The notes under the pieces are model-generated. The model searched no databases. It was given only the letters and a program-made list of their open reading frames with translations, and was not told where the DNA came from. Both the position numbers and the translations under genes were made by a program. A stretch of DNA of 22,223 bases from a virus. The stretch lies in IMG/VR virus record IMGVR_UViG_3300046389_000116, positions 1 through 22,223 of that record; one strand, written 5' to 3'. Position 1 is the first letter of the stretch; each line of letters opens with the position of its first letter. Of this stretch, positions 1 through 8,155 are shown piece by piece.

Positions 1-2552
1 GCAAACACATCGATAACATTTGTAAAGCTAGGATCTACTACTTGATTATCTGTAGTAACATGTTGCCATTCAAAGTTTAAATTTGATTTAGTTGGGTTAC
101 CAAATCCTACTACTTCATTAAATGCTAATGGATTATCTGGTCTACTATCTGCGTTACCATCTATTAATACTAATCTATAATTGTTAGTGCTAGCCTGATC
201 ATATCCATATACAAAAAACTTTCCAGTTTCTACTATCGCATTATCAACCGCATCAACTATTTTTATTTGATCACGTTTGGCTTTTTTAGTATACGAACTT
301 AAATCATATTCGTTTTGTATGTTTCCTAATCTAACTGAACTACTTGTAAAATTAAATCTAATTGTTCTCAAATAAATATCAAATGCTGAGCCTGTATAGT
401 CAAAATATAAAATCCAACTATCACTTCCTAGTGCAAAATTATCTGGGTATGCATCATTAATGTTACCAATGTTTTCACTTACAACATCCCAACTTTTATT
501 TTTGTAATTATATTTTACACTAAATGATCTTTTAGCATCTAAATATGTTTTAATAATATCTCGTTCTCTAGAAATAAATCTTCTAGACAATGCTGGATAA
601 ATTACTTCAATTGTGCTTTGTCCTGGAATAATACTATCCAATACAATTGCACCTGTACCGTCCTTACGCTTGCCCGTTGGTGCACCGGCTTGTGCTCCAA
701 TGTTTTCTATACCTAATCCGTTCATCGATACACTTACAACTTTAGACCATAGTTCTTCACCATTTACTTTTTTAAATTTAATTAATGCGCCTGGTGTTAT
801 ATACTTCATATAAGTATCTGAAGTTTCACCCACACGTTGAATTAATCCTGCATTGCTTGGATCCGTAATATATCCATTCTTTGCACCACTTGCAGTTGTA
901 CTAGGACTAACCCATGTAAATTTGTTTGTAGTATATCCTGCTGAAGTTGCTAGTCCTTCAAATGTTGTTTTAAATTTTGTGTAATATAAGTTTACAAATT
1001 CATCGTTGTCAATAATATTTTTAACATATTTTTCAAATATTTGTGTTGACGAATCTGAACTTGATGTTGAGTACGAAACTAAATTTTCGCTTTCCGAAAC
1101 TACTGCATCGCTTCCACGTAAGTATAAATCAGAATACGTACCAGTTGGGTCTGTAAATTTAGAATATCTACTGTGTCCACTGAATGTTCTGTTAACACTT
1201 TTAATTTTAATAAGTCCACCATTACTACCACCAAGCATTGTATTATAATCACTTGCTGTAATCATTCTATCTTGTGTAGCATAATTTCTAGGAGCATTTT
1301 CTCTAATACTATCTAGTGTTTCATTTGAGCTTGCATTTGCAATTGGCTGTTTTAGTTGTAGCGTTATTACAAGTGTGTATACGTTTCCATCTAATCCTGT
1401 ATAATTTATTTGTACTTTTTTATTTGTTAAGTCATCTGGTCTAACAACATATGTACTGTTAGCACTAGTTCTATACCAAACTCTTATTGTGTCTTTTGGA
1501 ATGTTACCAAATGCTCTATCTGGAAACACAATTGAAATTTGATTATTTTCTCTAGTCTTAACACTGTATACATCTCTAACACCGTTAGCTAAATTATTAT
1601 AAATTACATTTCCATTTACATCTGAAACTTTTGTCCATTGCTTAGTAACGTTACCAGTATCGTTAATGTTCTGCACCCATACATCGTTTTGGTTGATGTC
1701 TGTTGCAGTTACATCAAGCACTGCGTTGTCAATTGGATCTGAAATAACAAAGTCTTGGTATGCTAATGATCCTTGTTTAACTCCTGCAAAGAATCCACTA
1801 TTAATACTGTTAATACCTTTGCCGTCATTTTTAAAATAAATTCCAAACGAACTTACTGGGTCTGGCATTTTTTCTACGAATGTTTTATTAACACTATCAT
1901 ATTCACTGTTAACAATATTAAACGTTGCTGACTTACCAAGTGCAACACCTTCAACATCAAATTTAATTTGATTTGGTGTATTATTTAAATCATAGAAATC
2001 TGTTTTAATATTATTAATTACTGAACTTTTAGTAGGACTTCCATATTGATTACTGTTTTGCATTGATGCATTTAATATTGTAATAAAATCATCTAAGTTA
2101 CTTGAGTTGTTTGTAATTTCATATTTAACTTCAGTTCCACCTAAACTTGTTCCTGCACTACCAATAACTGCTTCATTTGTTTTAACTGCAATAACTTTCA
2201 TCTCACCATACGCTGGCACGTTACGTCTTGGCTGATATCCTAAAAACTCTGCCAGCTTATATACTGACTCTTGTTTTTGGGCTGTTGTTAAGAAATTGTT
2301 TCTTGCATTGAGGTCTACTCTGTATGCTAAGTTATGTCCAAATTGTGCAACTACATCTAGTAGTGATACAAATTCTGCTGATTCTACCCAGTCATTATAA
2401 TTCTCTGGGTATGTGTTACGTACATACTCGACCATTGCTGATCGCATAGTATCATAATCAAATGCTTGAAAGTTTGCATTAATATATGATTCATATACAA
2501 CTGTATAGTCTTCTGCCGCAAATAATTTTGTTTGTCTAGTTTTTTGTGCCAT
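1..2552 (-). CDS. gp6: Baseplate wedge subunit gp6 (3' part beyond the window)
   Basis: Long open frame of 850 codons on the minus strand, starting at the ATG at 2552-2550 and still open at the left edge, so the C-terminus is missing. In T4, gp6 is the wedge protein whose dimers form the inner ring of the baseplate. Near the middle I read a run of the type E-x-L-D-x-I-R-E-N-A-P-R-N-Y-A-T-Q-D-R, followed by I-T-A-S-D-Y, the signature of the baseplate J/gp6 family. The N-terminal part (E-Y-V-R-N-T-Y-P-E-N-Y-N-D-W, then F-G-H-N-L-A-Y-R-V-D-L-N-A-R) also fits gp6. It starts two bases after the gp25 stop codon and is the last visible gene of the leftward operon. T4 gp6 is 660 residues, so this protein is clearly longer. 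Family assignment is confident; the reason for the extra length is not visible. Confidence 0.88.
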   Translation of the reverse strand, partial: MAQKTRQTKLFAAEDYTVVYESYINANFQAFDYDTMRSAMVEYVRNTYPENYNDWVESAEFVSLLDVVAQFGHNLAYRVDLNARNNFLTTAQKQESVYKLAEFLGYQPRRNVPAYGEMKVIAVKTNEAVIGSAGTSLGGTEVKYEITNNSSNLDDFITILNASMQNSNQYGSPTKSSVINNIKTDFYDLNNTPNQIKFDVEGVALGKSATFNIVNSEYDSVNKTFVEKMPDPVSSFGIYFKNDGKGINSINSGFFAGVKQGSLAYQDFVISDPIDNAVLDVTATDINQNDVWVQNINDTGNVTKQWTKVSDVNGNVIYNNLANGVRDVYSVKTRENNQISIVFPDRAFGNIPKDTIRVWYRTSANSTYVVRPDDLTNKKVQINYTGLDGNVYTLVITLQLKQPIANASSNETLDSIRENAPRNYATQDRMITASDYNTMLGGSNGGLIKIKSVNRTFSGHSRYSKFTDPTGTYSDLYLRGSDAVVSESENLVSYSTSSSDSSTQIFEKYVKNIIDNDEFVNLYYTKFKTTFEGLATSAGYTTNKFTWVSPSTTASGAKNGYITDPSNAGLIQRVGETSDTYMKYITPGALIKFKKVNGEELWSKVVSVSMNGLGIENIGAQAGAPTGKRKDGTGAIVLDSIIPGQSTIEVIYPALSRRFISRERDIIKTYLDAKRSFSVKYNYKNKSWDVVSENIGNINDAYPDNFALGSDSWILYFDYTGSAFDIYLRTIRFNFTSSSVRLGNIQNEYDLSSYTKKAKRDQIKIVDAVDNAIVETGKFFVYGYDQASTNNYRLVLIDGNADSRPDNPLAFNEVVGFGNPTKSNLNFEWQHVTTDNQVVDPSFTNVIDVF

Positions 2553-2554
2553 AA

Positions 2555-2938
2555 TTAAAACTCTGCGTTCTGTTGAAATTCGTTATCGAATTTGATCTGC
2601 AAATCTATTGCAGTTGTTGTTGGTACATATGTTAGCTTTACATTAATAGTAACATAGTGAGCATCTTGATTAACAATGATATTAGTATCATCTACTACAA
2701 ATCTTGGATCATAATTTACTACTGCAAATACTTCTTCCTTGATAGCATCCATTGTGATGTCATCTAAAGGTTGAAATATGTATAAAGGTAAGTCACAACC
2801 AAACTCAGGATCTGTCCACTTCTCTCCTTTACGGATATGGAAATGGTTTAGCAGATCACGCTTCGCTAAATCTATATTAGATAGATTGCTGCTCGTGTAT
2901 GGTTGATCTATTGTTGTGTATCCAATTATATTGCTCAT
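2555..2938 (-). CDS. gp25: Baseplate wedge subunit gp25 (gpW/gp25 family)
   Basis: A 127-residue protein, close to the usual gp25 length (T4: 132). The diagnostic stretch H-F-x-I-R-K-G-E-K-W-x-D-P-E-F-G is at about residues 33-47, followed by L-x-x-x-I-F-Q-P-L-D-D. This is the gpW/gp25 family fold found in contractile injection machines, where it joins the wedge to the sheath and helps start sheath assembly. It lies between the HNH gene and gp6. I see no Shine-Dalgarno sequence before the ATG; instead a late-promoter-like ATAAATA box lies only five bases upstream, which would give a leaderless or nearly leaderless message. Confidence 0.92.
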   Translation of the reverse strand: MSNIIGYTTIDQPYTSSNLSNIDLAKRDLLNHFHIRKGEKWTDPEFGCDLPLYIFQPLDDITMDAIKEEVFAVVNYDPRFVVDDTNIIVNQDAHYVTINVKLTYVPTTTAIDLQIKFDNEFQQNAEF

Positions 2939-2942
2939 ACAA

Positions 2943-2952
2943 CTATTTATGC
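2943..2952 (-). promoter_or_regulatory. Late promoter-like box GCATAAATAG before gp25
   Basis: Read on the minus strand this is GCATAAATAG, matching the T4 late box TATAAATA at seven of eight positions and the other late boxes in this window. It ends almost at the gp25 start codon, so transcription would begin at or next to the ATG. A chance match is possible in such AT-rich DNA. Confidence 0.5.
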
Positions 2953-2971
2953 AAATAATTAAGTAGGTAGA

Positions 2972-3517
2972 TTATGATTGTAAAATTAGCTTATCTTCTG
3001 GCCATTGTACATAATCTTGCCATGCAATATCGGGAATTGACAGGGTATGACGCTTGTTTGAATAGTTAATTTGATGCCATGTAGGAATAATTGGCTTCTT
3101 TTTTGGAAGTGGATATGAGTTATTGCTCTTCTTTACATTGCAAGGACCACATGCACTTACTGTATTAACCCAAGTTAGCCTGCCTCCTGCTGACTTTGGT
3201 ATAACATGATCTAGTGTAAGTTCATTGTAAGCAAAGTTATCTCCGCAATATTGACACGTATAATTATCTCTGATGTAAACATTACGTCTAGTAAACTTAG
3301 CTCTAGTGGGTTGTCTATGATATGTATTAAGCATAACAATACTTGGAAATGGAATAGTTACTGTAGGTGACCGGAGGAATTGATTATCATAATTTTTAAT
3401 AACATGTACTTTGTCACCCCATAACGCTTTAACTGCATTCTGCCAGCTAATTGTGCTCAATGGAAATATCGATAACGGGTTTCCATCTGCGTTAAGTAAG
3501 AGTACGGCGTGATTCAA
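2972..3517 (-). CDS. HNH endonuclease
   Basis: A 181-residue HNH nuclease. The C-terminal half holds the full motif set: C88-x-x-C91, D103-H104-V with I-P-K-S-x-G-G behind it, N118, and C123-x-x-C126-N, giving a zinc-bound beta-beta-alpha metal finger. The N-terminus (A-V-L-L-L-N-A-D-G-x-P-L-S) matches a widespread bacterial and phage HNH family that begins in this way. The start is TTG at 3517-3515: there is no in-frame ATG upstream before a stop, and AAGGA lies eight bases before the TTG. It sits inside the baseplate operon but has no structural role that I know of; free-standing HNH nucleases inserted between T4-like structural genes are common. It could be a homing nuclease or a host- or competitor-DNA nuclease. 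Confidence 0.9.
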   Translation of the reverse strand: MNHAVLLLNADGNPLSIFPLSTISWQNAVKALWGDKVHVIKNYDNQFLRSPTVTIPFPSIVMLNTYHRQPTRAKFTRRNVYIRDNYTCQYCGDNFAYNELTLDHVIPKSAGGRLTWVNTVSACGPCNVKKSNNSYPLPKKKPIIPTWHQINYSNKRHTLSIPDIAWQDYVQWPEDKLILQS

Positions 3518-3525
3518 GTTATTAT

Positions 3526-3530
3526 TCCTT
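3526..3530 (-). promoter_or_regulatory. Shine-Dalgarno that fixes a TTG start
   Basis: AAGGA on the minus strand, eight bases before the TTG at 3517. It is the only good ribosome binding site near the start of the HNH frame and supports the unusual start codon. Confidence 0.7.
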
Positions 3531-3540
3531 GTTATAGTAG

Positions 3541-3548
3541 TATTTAAA
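3541..3548 (-). promoter_or_regulatory. Weak late promoter-like box before the HNH gene
   Basis: Minus strand TTTAAATA followed by CTA, one base away from the ATAAATACTA form seen at 9407-9415. It lies in the 47-base gap between the lysozyme-fold gene and the HNH gene. Possible second late start for HNH-gp25-gp6; weaker than the other boxes. Confidence 0.35.
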
Positions 3549-3564
3549 TTATTTCAGTGGGGGA

Positions 3565-4290
3565 TTAACTTAGCTGTTTTGCTAAAATTCTTTTACGGCT
3601 TTCATTCATGTTTGGTAAGAATCTATTTGTTTCTGCATAGTAAACATATTCTGCTTGTTCGGTTTGCAACTGATTAAGTACACCTGCACTATGTTCTTTA
3701 TACAATACTTGTAAGCCTTGTTCTTTAATTAATGATCTATCTTTGTTAGTTCCGTAATCGCCAAGCATTAATATTTTTGCATCAGCTTGTCTTTGTAATC
3801 TGTTCTTCCCACATATAGTCATAGCAGTAGCAATATGATTCCATTGTCTATTGTCAATAAATTCTCTTAGATCAAACATTCTAATATCTGAACCTACTTC
3901 ATTAAATGTGTTAGTTTGTAAATACATACTTAACATTGCATCATATTGTGTTTGTGATAATGTTTCTAATAAGAATGTATTTTTAAATCTTCTTTCTCTG
4001 TCTTTGAAATCTTCTATCCATATATTGAAAGCATCTTCTTCGGTGATACCATTACCTTGTAGAAGAGTGTCATCTCTATTAGCATAACCGATTACTGTTT
4101 GTTTGTCAATAACTTTATTGTATCCTGTCCAACCAGTTGTTCTAATTTTTAAATTAATTAATTTAGAACTAGCTTCTAATTCAGACATTGGTTTTTGATC
4201 ATTAACTGCACTAGCATCCAATGTTTGAAATAGTGTGTAATCAATTAAGTTACGACTACTAATATTATTAGGTAAAATAAAATCAACCAT
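3565..4290 (-). CDS. Lysozyme-fold (GH24-like) protein, probably catalytically inactive, next to gp5
   Basis: A 241-residue protein that I align by eye to T4 lysozyme: G-N-G-I-T-E-E-D-A near residue 80, then L-S-Q-T-Q-Y-D-A-M-L-S-M where lysozymes have their 'A-A-I-N-M-V-F' helix, and a later R-x-x-A-D-A-K-I-L-M-x-G-D-Y. The segment that should carry the catalytic Glu and Asp (before T-V-I-G-Y) reads R-T-T-G-W, with no glutamate in place, so activity is doubtful. In T4 the lysozyme domain lies inside gp5; here it is a separate gene overlapping the gp5 stop codon by one base (TAATG). A structural role on the hub, or a lysozyme with shifted catalytic residues, is inference. Remote similarity, moderate confidence. 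Confidence 0.6.
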   Translation of the reverse strand: MVDFILPNNISSRNLIDYTLFQTLDASAVNDQKPMSELEASSKLINLKIRTTGWTGYNKVIDKQTVIGYANRDDTLLQGNGITEEDAFNIWIEDFKDRERRFKNTFLLETLSQTQYDAMLSMYLQTNTFNEVGSDIRMFDLREFIDNRQWNHIATAMTICGKNRLQRQADAKILMLGDYGTNKDRSLIKEQGLQVLYKEHSAGVLNQLQTEQAEYVYYAETNRFLPNMNESRKRILAKQLS

Positions 4291-5495
4291 TATGCAGTAT
4301 TTCCTTTTCCTGCTTTGAATGATTCTTGAGTAGCTTCAACACCTTTCCAAGGATGCTTCTCTGGAACTCTGCTTGCTGTAGATACTTTGACACTTGTGTT
4401 AGCTCCTTGATTTTGTATTGTAGTTTTTGTAGCTGGTGTTGGTTCTGGTCCATTCATATCTATTCTAGTACCTTTTATAATTTGATTACCTGCAACAAGT
4501 AAACCGTAATTGGCATCTGATTGTATGTTAATATCTAATGCACTGTATACATCAATGTTACCTACACTTGTTTCTACTTTAATTCCATCTGCTCCAGAAC
4601 TTTTAATGTTAACACCTTGTTCTGACTGCATATTAATACTTCCTTTAGCATGTACATTGTAATCACCTTCTGTGTGAAAACTTATACCTGCTTTACTATA
4701 TACATCTACATGTCCTGAACGATCAAGTTCAACCCATGCATCACCTGTTTGTGTTGTTATGAAAACAAATCCATTAGTGTCGTCCATTAATATCTGAGCT
4801 CCACCTTTTGTTCTTAATCTAATATTTTGACTGTTGCCACCGTCGTCACCATCGTCTAATGTAAACGTATGTCCACCTCGAGTTGTTATACCAAATACTT
4901 TACTTGGACTTTCACGTCTAGCACTACTTTGACTGTGTCCTCTTACATAGTCTAAACTTAATCCTTGTTCATTTAATACTGCTTGGTTAAATTCGTCTAA
5001 TGGTTTTGTATCACTATCATTCTGATCATATGGATTCTTTTCAACTGCTGGTCCTAAACTTTTTTGTCCGTCTGCATAAACCTGTCCACTAGCATTGCCA
5101 CCCATCATAGCGTTTCTATCTTTAGCTATGAGGCTACCCAAAACAATTCCTTGTTCCTGGCTACCAGTATATGCAACAACTACATTAGTTCCAACTTCAG
5201 GTGGCTGTGGCCACATTCCATAACTTATAGGTGCTTGTGCTTCTTTAGTTTCATCATCACCGCTTTCTTTAATTTCTGTATGTCCACCAAATGGTGTTGC
5301 TAATAAACAAATACGTGTGTTATCCTTTGAGCCAAAGTCTGCAATCTTTACTGAAATTCTACCCGTATATAAACTGTCTTCGTTGTTTATTACTTGAGCA
5401 ATATAAATTCCACTAAGAGTATTAGTTCCTTTTTCGTTGCTTTGTTTAACTCTATTTGATACGTGTACTCCGTCATGTTTTAAATAGCCTGCCAT
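4290..5495 (-). CDS. gp5: Baseplate hub/central spike gp5 (OB-fold plus beta-helix, no lysozyme domain)
   Basis: A 401-residue spike protein. Residues about 28-120 look like the gp5/VgrG OB-fold: G-I-Y-I-A-Q-V followed by T-G-R-I-S-V-K-I, then M-W-P-Q-P-P-E-V-G-T-N-V-V-V-A-Y and G-I-V-L-G-S. A glycine- and asparagine-rich linker follows, then from about 205 to 340 a regular alternation of short beta strands (for example G-V-N-I-K-S-S, G-I-K-V-E-T-S, G-N-I-D-V-Y-S, D-I-N-I-Q-S) typical of the triple-stranded beta-helix needle. T4 gp5 has 575 residues because a lysozyme domain lies between these parts; here that domain is absent and a lysozyme-fold protein is encoded just downstream. A ribosome site AGGAG lies seven bases before the ATG. 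Confidence 0.85.
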   Translation of the reverse strand: MAGYLKHDGVHVSNRVKQSNEKGTNTLSGIYIAQVINNEDSLYTGRISVKIADFGSKDNTRICLLATPFGGHTEIKESGDDETKEAQAPISYGMWPQPPEVGTNVVVAYTGSQEQGIVLGSLIAKDRNAMMGGNASGQVYADGQKSLGPAVEKNPYDQNDSDTKPLDEFNQAVLNEQGLSLDYVRGHSQSSARRESPSKVFGITTRGGHTFTLDDGDDGGNSQNIRLRTKGGAQILMDDTNGFVFITTQTGDAWVELDRSGHVDVYSKAGISFHTEGDYNVHAKGSINMQSEQGVNIKSSGADGIKVETSVGNIDVYSALDINIQSDANYGLLVAGNQIIKGTRIDMNGPEPTPATKTTIQNQGANTSVKVSTASRVPEKHPWKGVEATQESFKAGKGNTA

Positions 5496-5496
5496 T

Positions 5497-7869
5497 TTAT
5501 GCTCCTGATATTTCTATTAGTTGTGGTAATATTAAAAGTGTATTTGTTGTTGGATCTTTAAATCCAGACAGTGTCTGTGTAAACTTTCCACCTTGGAATC
5601 TACTTTCAATTTTTGTTAATTTATATATTCCACTTGATACTAGATCAACTGGACCTCTCCTTTGAAACTCTAATAAGTCTTCTGCGTTAGGATTGTATTG
5701 TAAAAATGATACTAATGCATCTCGTTTACTGTAATCTGGACTGTCTGCTCCTTCTACAATAGATTGCAACGATCCTGCCATCCAATACGGATCGCCTTTT
5801 ATTTCCATTGAAAAGTTATATGAATCATATTCTCTTTTTGCCATATTGGCTGCGAGACTAGCGTTTAACGTGTCTGTGGCATCTGTTTCATTTTTTTGTT
5901 GTTCACCAATTGAATAAGGCTTGTTAATAAATTTTGTGTAATCGTTATAATTTGATGGCATCTTATCATATTGAACATCCTCTAAGTACTTAGTAATTTT
6001 AGTAGGCGTAGTAGGAGTAAACTGTTCTGACTTGTCTGCATGATATATTCCAGCTTGTGGAACTGATACCACTGTATATAAACTTTCTATATCAATTTGA
6101 TAATTTAATACTTCAGTATTTAATCCTGTATAAAGAAATGTATAATTCTTTTCAATTGGTAACATTTTAAATTTTTCTGTTTGGAATTTAGTATCAGCAA
6201 AGTTTTTTCTGTGTGTTGCTTTATCTCCATTTTGTGCTGCCCAATGCTGATGTATTTTAATTGTGTATATAATTTTAATTGGTCCAACATATGCATCTGC
6301 GCCTGTTCCTGTTCCAGCAAAGTTATCTGGATAAACTGGTTTTGAATCAACAACAATACTTGGTGTCATTCCAATCTTCTGTGCTTCCTTAACATACTCA
6401 GCAAATGCCGGAGTATTCAGTTGCACCTTGTTTCCAATAGCTACTGGTATGGATGTTTCAGCTTCTATTGTAATATCATTTGCATCTGCATTATCTAAGT
6501 TCTTAGCTTGTCCACCTGCCTTGTCAGCATTCGCAGTAGCTCCCCAAGGTTTAACTGCTAAATTAAAATTCATTAATCCTTTGATGCCTCGAACATTACT
6601 ACTTTCATCGAAATTTATTTCAATTTGTTTATCAGGAGTTTTACCATTTTTCTGATCTACAGGAGATAACATTTCCATCTGCTGACTATTATATTTTGTT
6701 ACAAACCCATCAATAAATTCTTTTACAGTTGTTACATTTTTAACTGTTACATCTACATCAGTAACAGTTTCTGTTTGTGCATGTTTAATTAACGACCATG
6801 CAATAACATTGTATCTTGTTCCTTCAGGACCTGTTGTACTTCTTATTTGATTTAGTTTTACTGGATATATAAAAGTTCCAGGATACTTGACACTAGCAGC
6901 CGTAAGTGGATCTCTACCAACAAAGTCTAATTTTAGAACAAAGTTTTGTTCGTGTAAATTTCCAGGCTTTCCCAACCCAATACCGGCTTTTATTATTCTA
7001 TCTAAAAAAGTAAATCCCAAAGTTTCTATTATATCAAACTGAATGATTCCTGGTGTACTATTACCGTGTGCTTGTCCTGGTGTTACAGTTGCTATCATTG
7101 CAAAGTTATCTAAAGAGAACTGTGTAGTTACTCCTTGCCTTGCAACAATAACTGCTTTACCTGCAGACACTGCTGATTCACTTCCATGTAAACTATTTGG
7201 ATCGTTAAATGTCTCATTGTCAACAAGAAATAATGTCCATATGTATTGTGGCGAATCAACTGTACTCATCCAATTTGAAGTTACAATATTTTCAATTTGT
7301 TTTTTAGCTATTTCTGGTTTAGTTGGTACAGTTGTTTGTGGTACAAGATCTCCGTCTTCGTTTTCAGCAAAGCCATCATTTGCATCTGCTGGTGGCTCAA
7401 AGTTTTCTGGCTTTCTTTGAAAATCTATCTCAGCAGCTGACTTACCGTTAGCTAGTGCAATACCGTCTTCAAAATGTTTATCGTTGTAAATTCCTAATCC
7501 GCCGCCTTCGTGTTTAGTAATAGATTTAACAAGTGCTTTAGTAGTAGCTGGATTGTCTCGTAAGCTACCTAAGTTGGCATCAGGATTAACTCCCATTTCT
7601 TTTGCAACTTTTTGAACATATGCTTCTGTATTATTTTCACTTGGTGGTGCCCAACGGGTAATAATATCACGTACTGAATTATTACCATGTGTTTCTTGAC
7701 TTGTATATAAATTCTTTGCAAGAGCACGTGTTCCCATTTCTGGGCTGTCAAAAACAACAAAGCCGCCATTCTGTCCTACTTCACCATTCCATGTATACTT
7801 ACTACTTGGTCGTAAGTTTCCTGGGTTATAGTTTCTAGAATTTATTGCTGTTAGTGACTTGTCTGCCAT
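5497..7869 (-). CDS. Large baseplate hub protein, gp27-like, with N-terminal peptidoglycan-hydrolase-like domain
   Basis: A 790-residue structural protein. Residues 1-125 form a separate domain with N-P-G-N-L-R-P (15-21), F-V-V-F-D-S-P-x-M-G-x-R-A-L (37-50) and I-I-T-R-W-A-P-P-S-E-N-N-T (69-81), a pattern known from phage virion-associated murein-degrading proteins. A Pro/Glu/Asp-rich linker (about 150-185) leads into a long body. The C-terminal part (Y-K-L-T-K-I-E-S-R-F-Q-G-G-K-F-T-Q-T-L-S-G-F-K) resembles the hub-ring domain of gp27/gpD-type proteins. Position directly before gp5 agrees with a hub ring carrying the spike. The gp27 identity is inferred from place and pattern, since these proteins diverge strongly. 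One base separates it from gp5, so the two are surely co-translated. Confidence 0.65.
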   Translation of the reverse strand: MADKSLTAINSRNYNPGNLRPSSKYTWNGEVGQNGGFVVFDSPEMGTRALAKNLYTSQETHGNNSVRDIITRWAPPSENNTEAYVQKVAKEMGVNPDANLGSLRDNPATTKALVKSITKHEGGGLGIYNDKHFEDGIALANGKSAAEIDFQRKPENFEPPADANDGFAENEDGDLVPQTTVPTKPEIAKKQIENIVTSNWMSTVDSPQYIWTLFLVDNETFNDPNSLHGSESAVSAGKAVIVARQGVTTQFSLDNFAMIATVTPGQAHGNSTPGIIQFDIIETLGFTFLDRIIKAGIGLGKPGNLHEQNFVLKLDFVGRDPLTAASVKYPGTFIYPVKLNQIRSTTGPEGTRYNVIAWSLIKHAQTETVTDVDVTVKNVTTVKEFIDGFVTKYNSQQMEMLSPVDQKNGKTPDKQIEINFDESSNVRGIKGLMNFNLAVKPWGATANADKAGGQAKNLDNADANDITIEAETSIPVAIGNKVQLNTPAFAEYVKEAQKIGMTPSIVVDSKPVYPDNFAGTGTGADAYVGPIKIIYTIKIHQHWAAQNGDKATHRKNFADTKFQTEKFKMLPIEKNYTFLYTGLNTEVLNYQIDIESLYTVVSVPQAGIYHADKSEQFTPTTPTKITKYLEDVQYDKMPSNYNDYTKFINKPYSIGEQQKNETDATDTLNASLAANMAKREYDSYNFSMEIKGDPYWMAGSLQSIVEGADSPDYSKRDALVSFLQYNPNAEDLLEFQRRGPVDLVSSGIYKLTKIESRFQGGKFTQTLSGFKDPTTNTLLILPQLIEISGA

Positions 7870-7870
7870 G

Positions 7871-8155
7871 TTATGCGAACCTTACAGGAACTATAATATG
7901 TAGCCCTGATTTAAAATCTATAATAGGGTCTTGAAGTTTGTCTTGATTAAACAACGCAAATGCCCACCATAGTTTTGAGTTTCCATATAACTCATATGCT
8001 AATAAGTCTGGACGCTCATTGTGTTTTGGTTCTAGCGTTATAGTTTTTGTAATTGTATTCTTAACGTCAATATTATCAATTGATAATACATCTAAAAATT
8101 TAGAACCAACTACTTCTGTGTTTCTATATAAACTATCTGTTCTATATTTTTCCAT
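7871..8155 (-). CDS. gp53: Baseplate wedge protein gp53-like (short form)
   Basis: A 94-residue protein whose C-terminal half, R-P-D-L-L-A-Y-E-L-Y-G-N-S-K-L-W-W-A-F-A-L-F-N, matches the most conserved part of T4 gp53 (R-P-E-E-L-A-N-A-I-Y-G-N-P-Q-L-Y-W-V-L-L-M-C-N). The end, G-L-H-I-I-V-P, is LysM-like, as also seen in short gp53-type wedge proteins of other contractile phages. T4 gp53 has 196 residues; this form keeps only the core. In T4, gp53 closes the wedge around gp6 and gp25. It overlaps the previous stop codon by one base (TAATG) and leaves one base before the next gene. Confidence 0.72.
   Translation of the reverse strand: MEKYRTDSLYRNTEVVGSKFLDVLSIDNIDVKNTITKTITLEPKHNERPDLLAYELYGNSKLWWAFALFNQDKLQDPIIDFKSGLHIIVPVRFA

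Noticed and set aside
613-1248. Open frames on the plus strand within gp6.
   Set aside because: They lie opposite the continuous gp6 frame, have no ribosome sites and show no family features.
7043-7420. A 125-residue plus-strand frame opposite the large hub gene.
   Set aside because: Fully inside the well-supported minus-strand gene, hydrophobic by reverse complement of its codons, no ribosome site.
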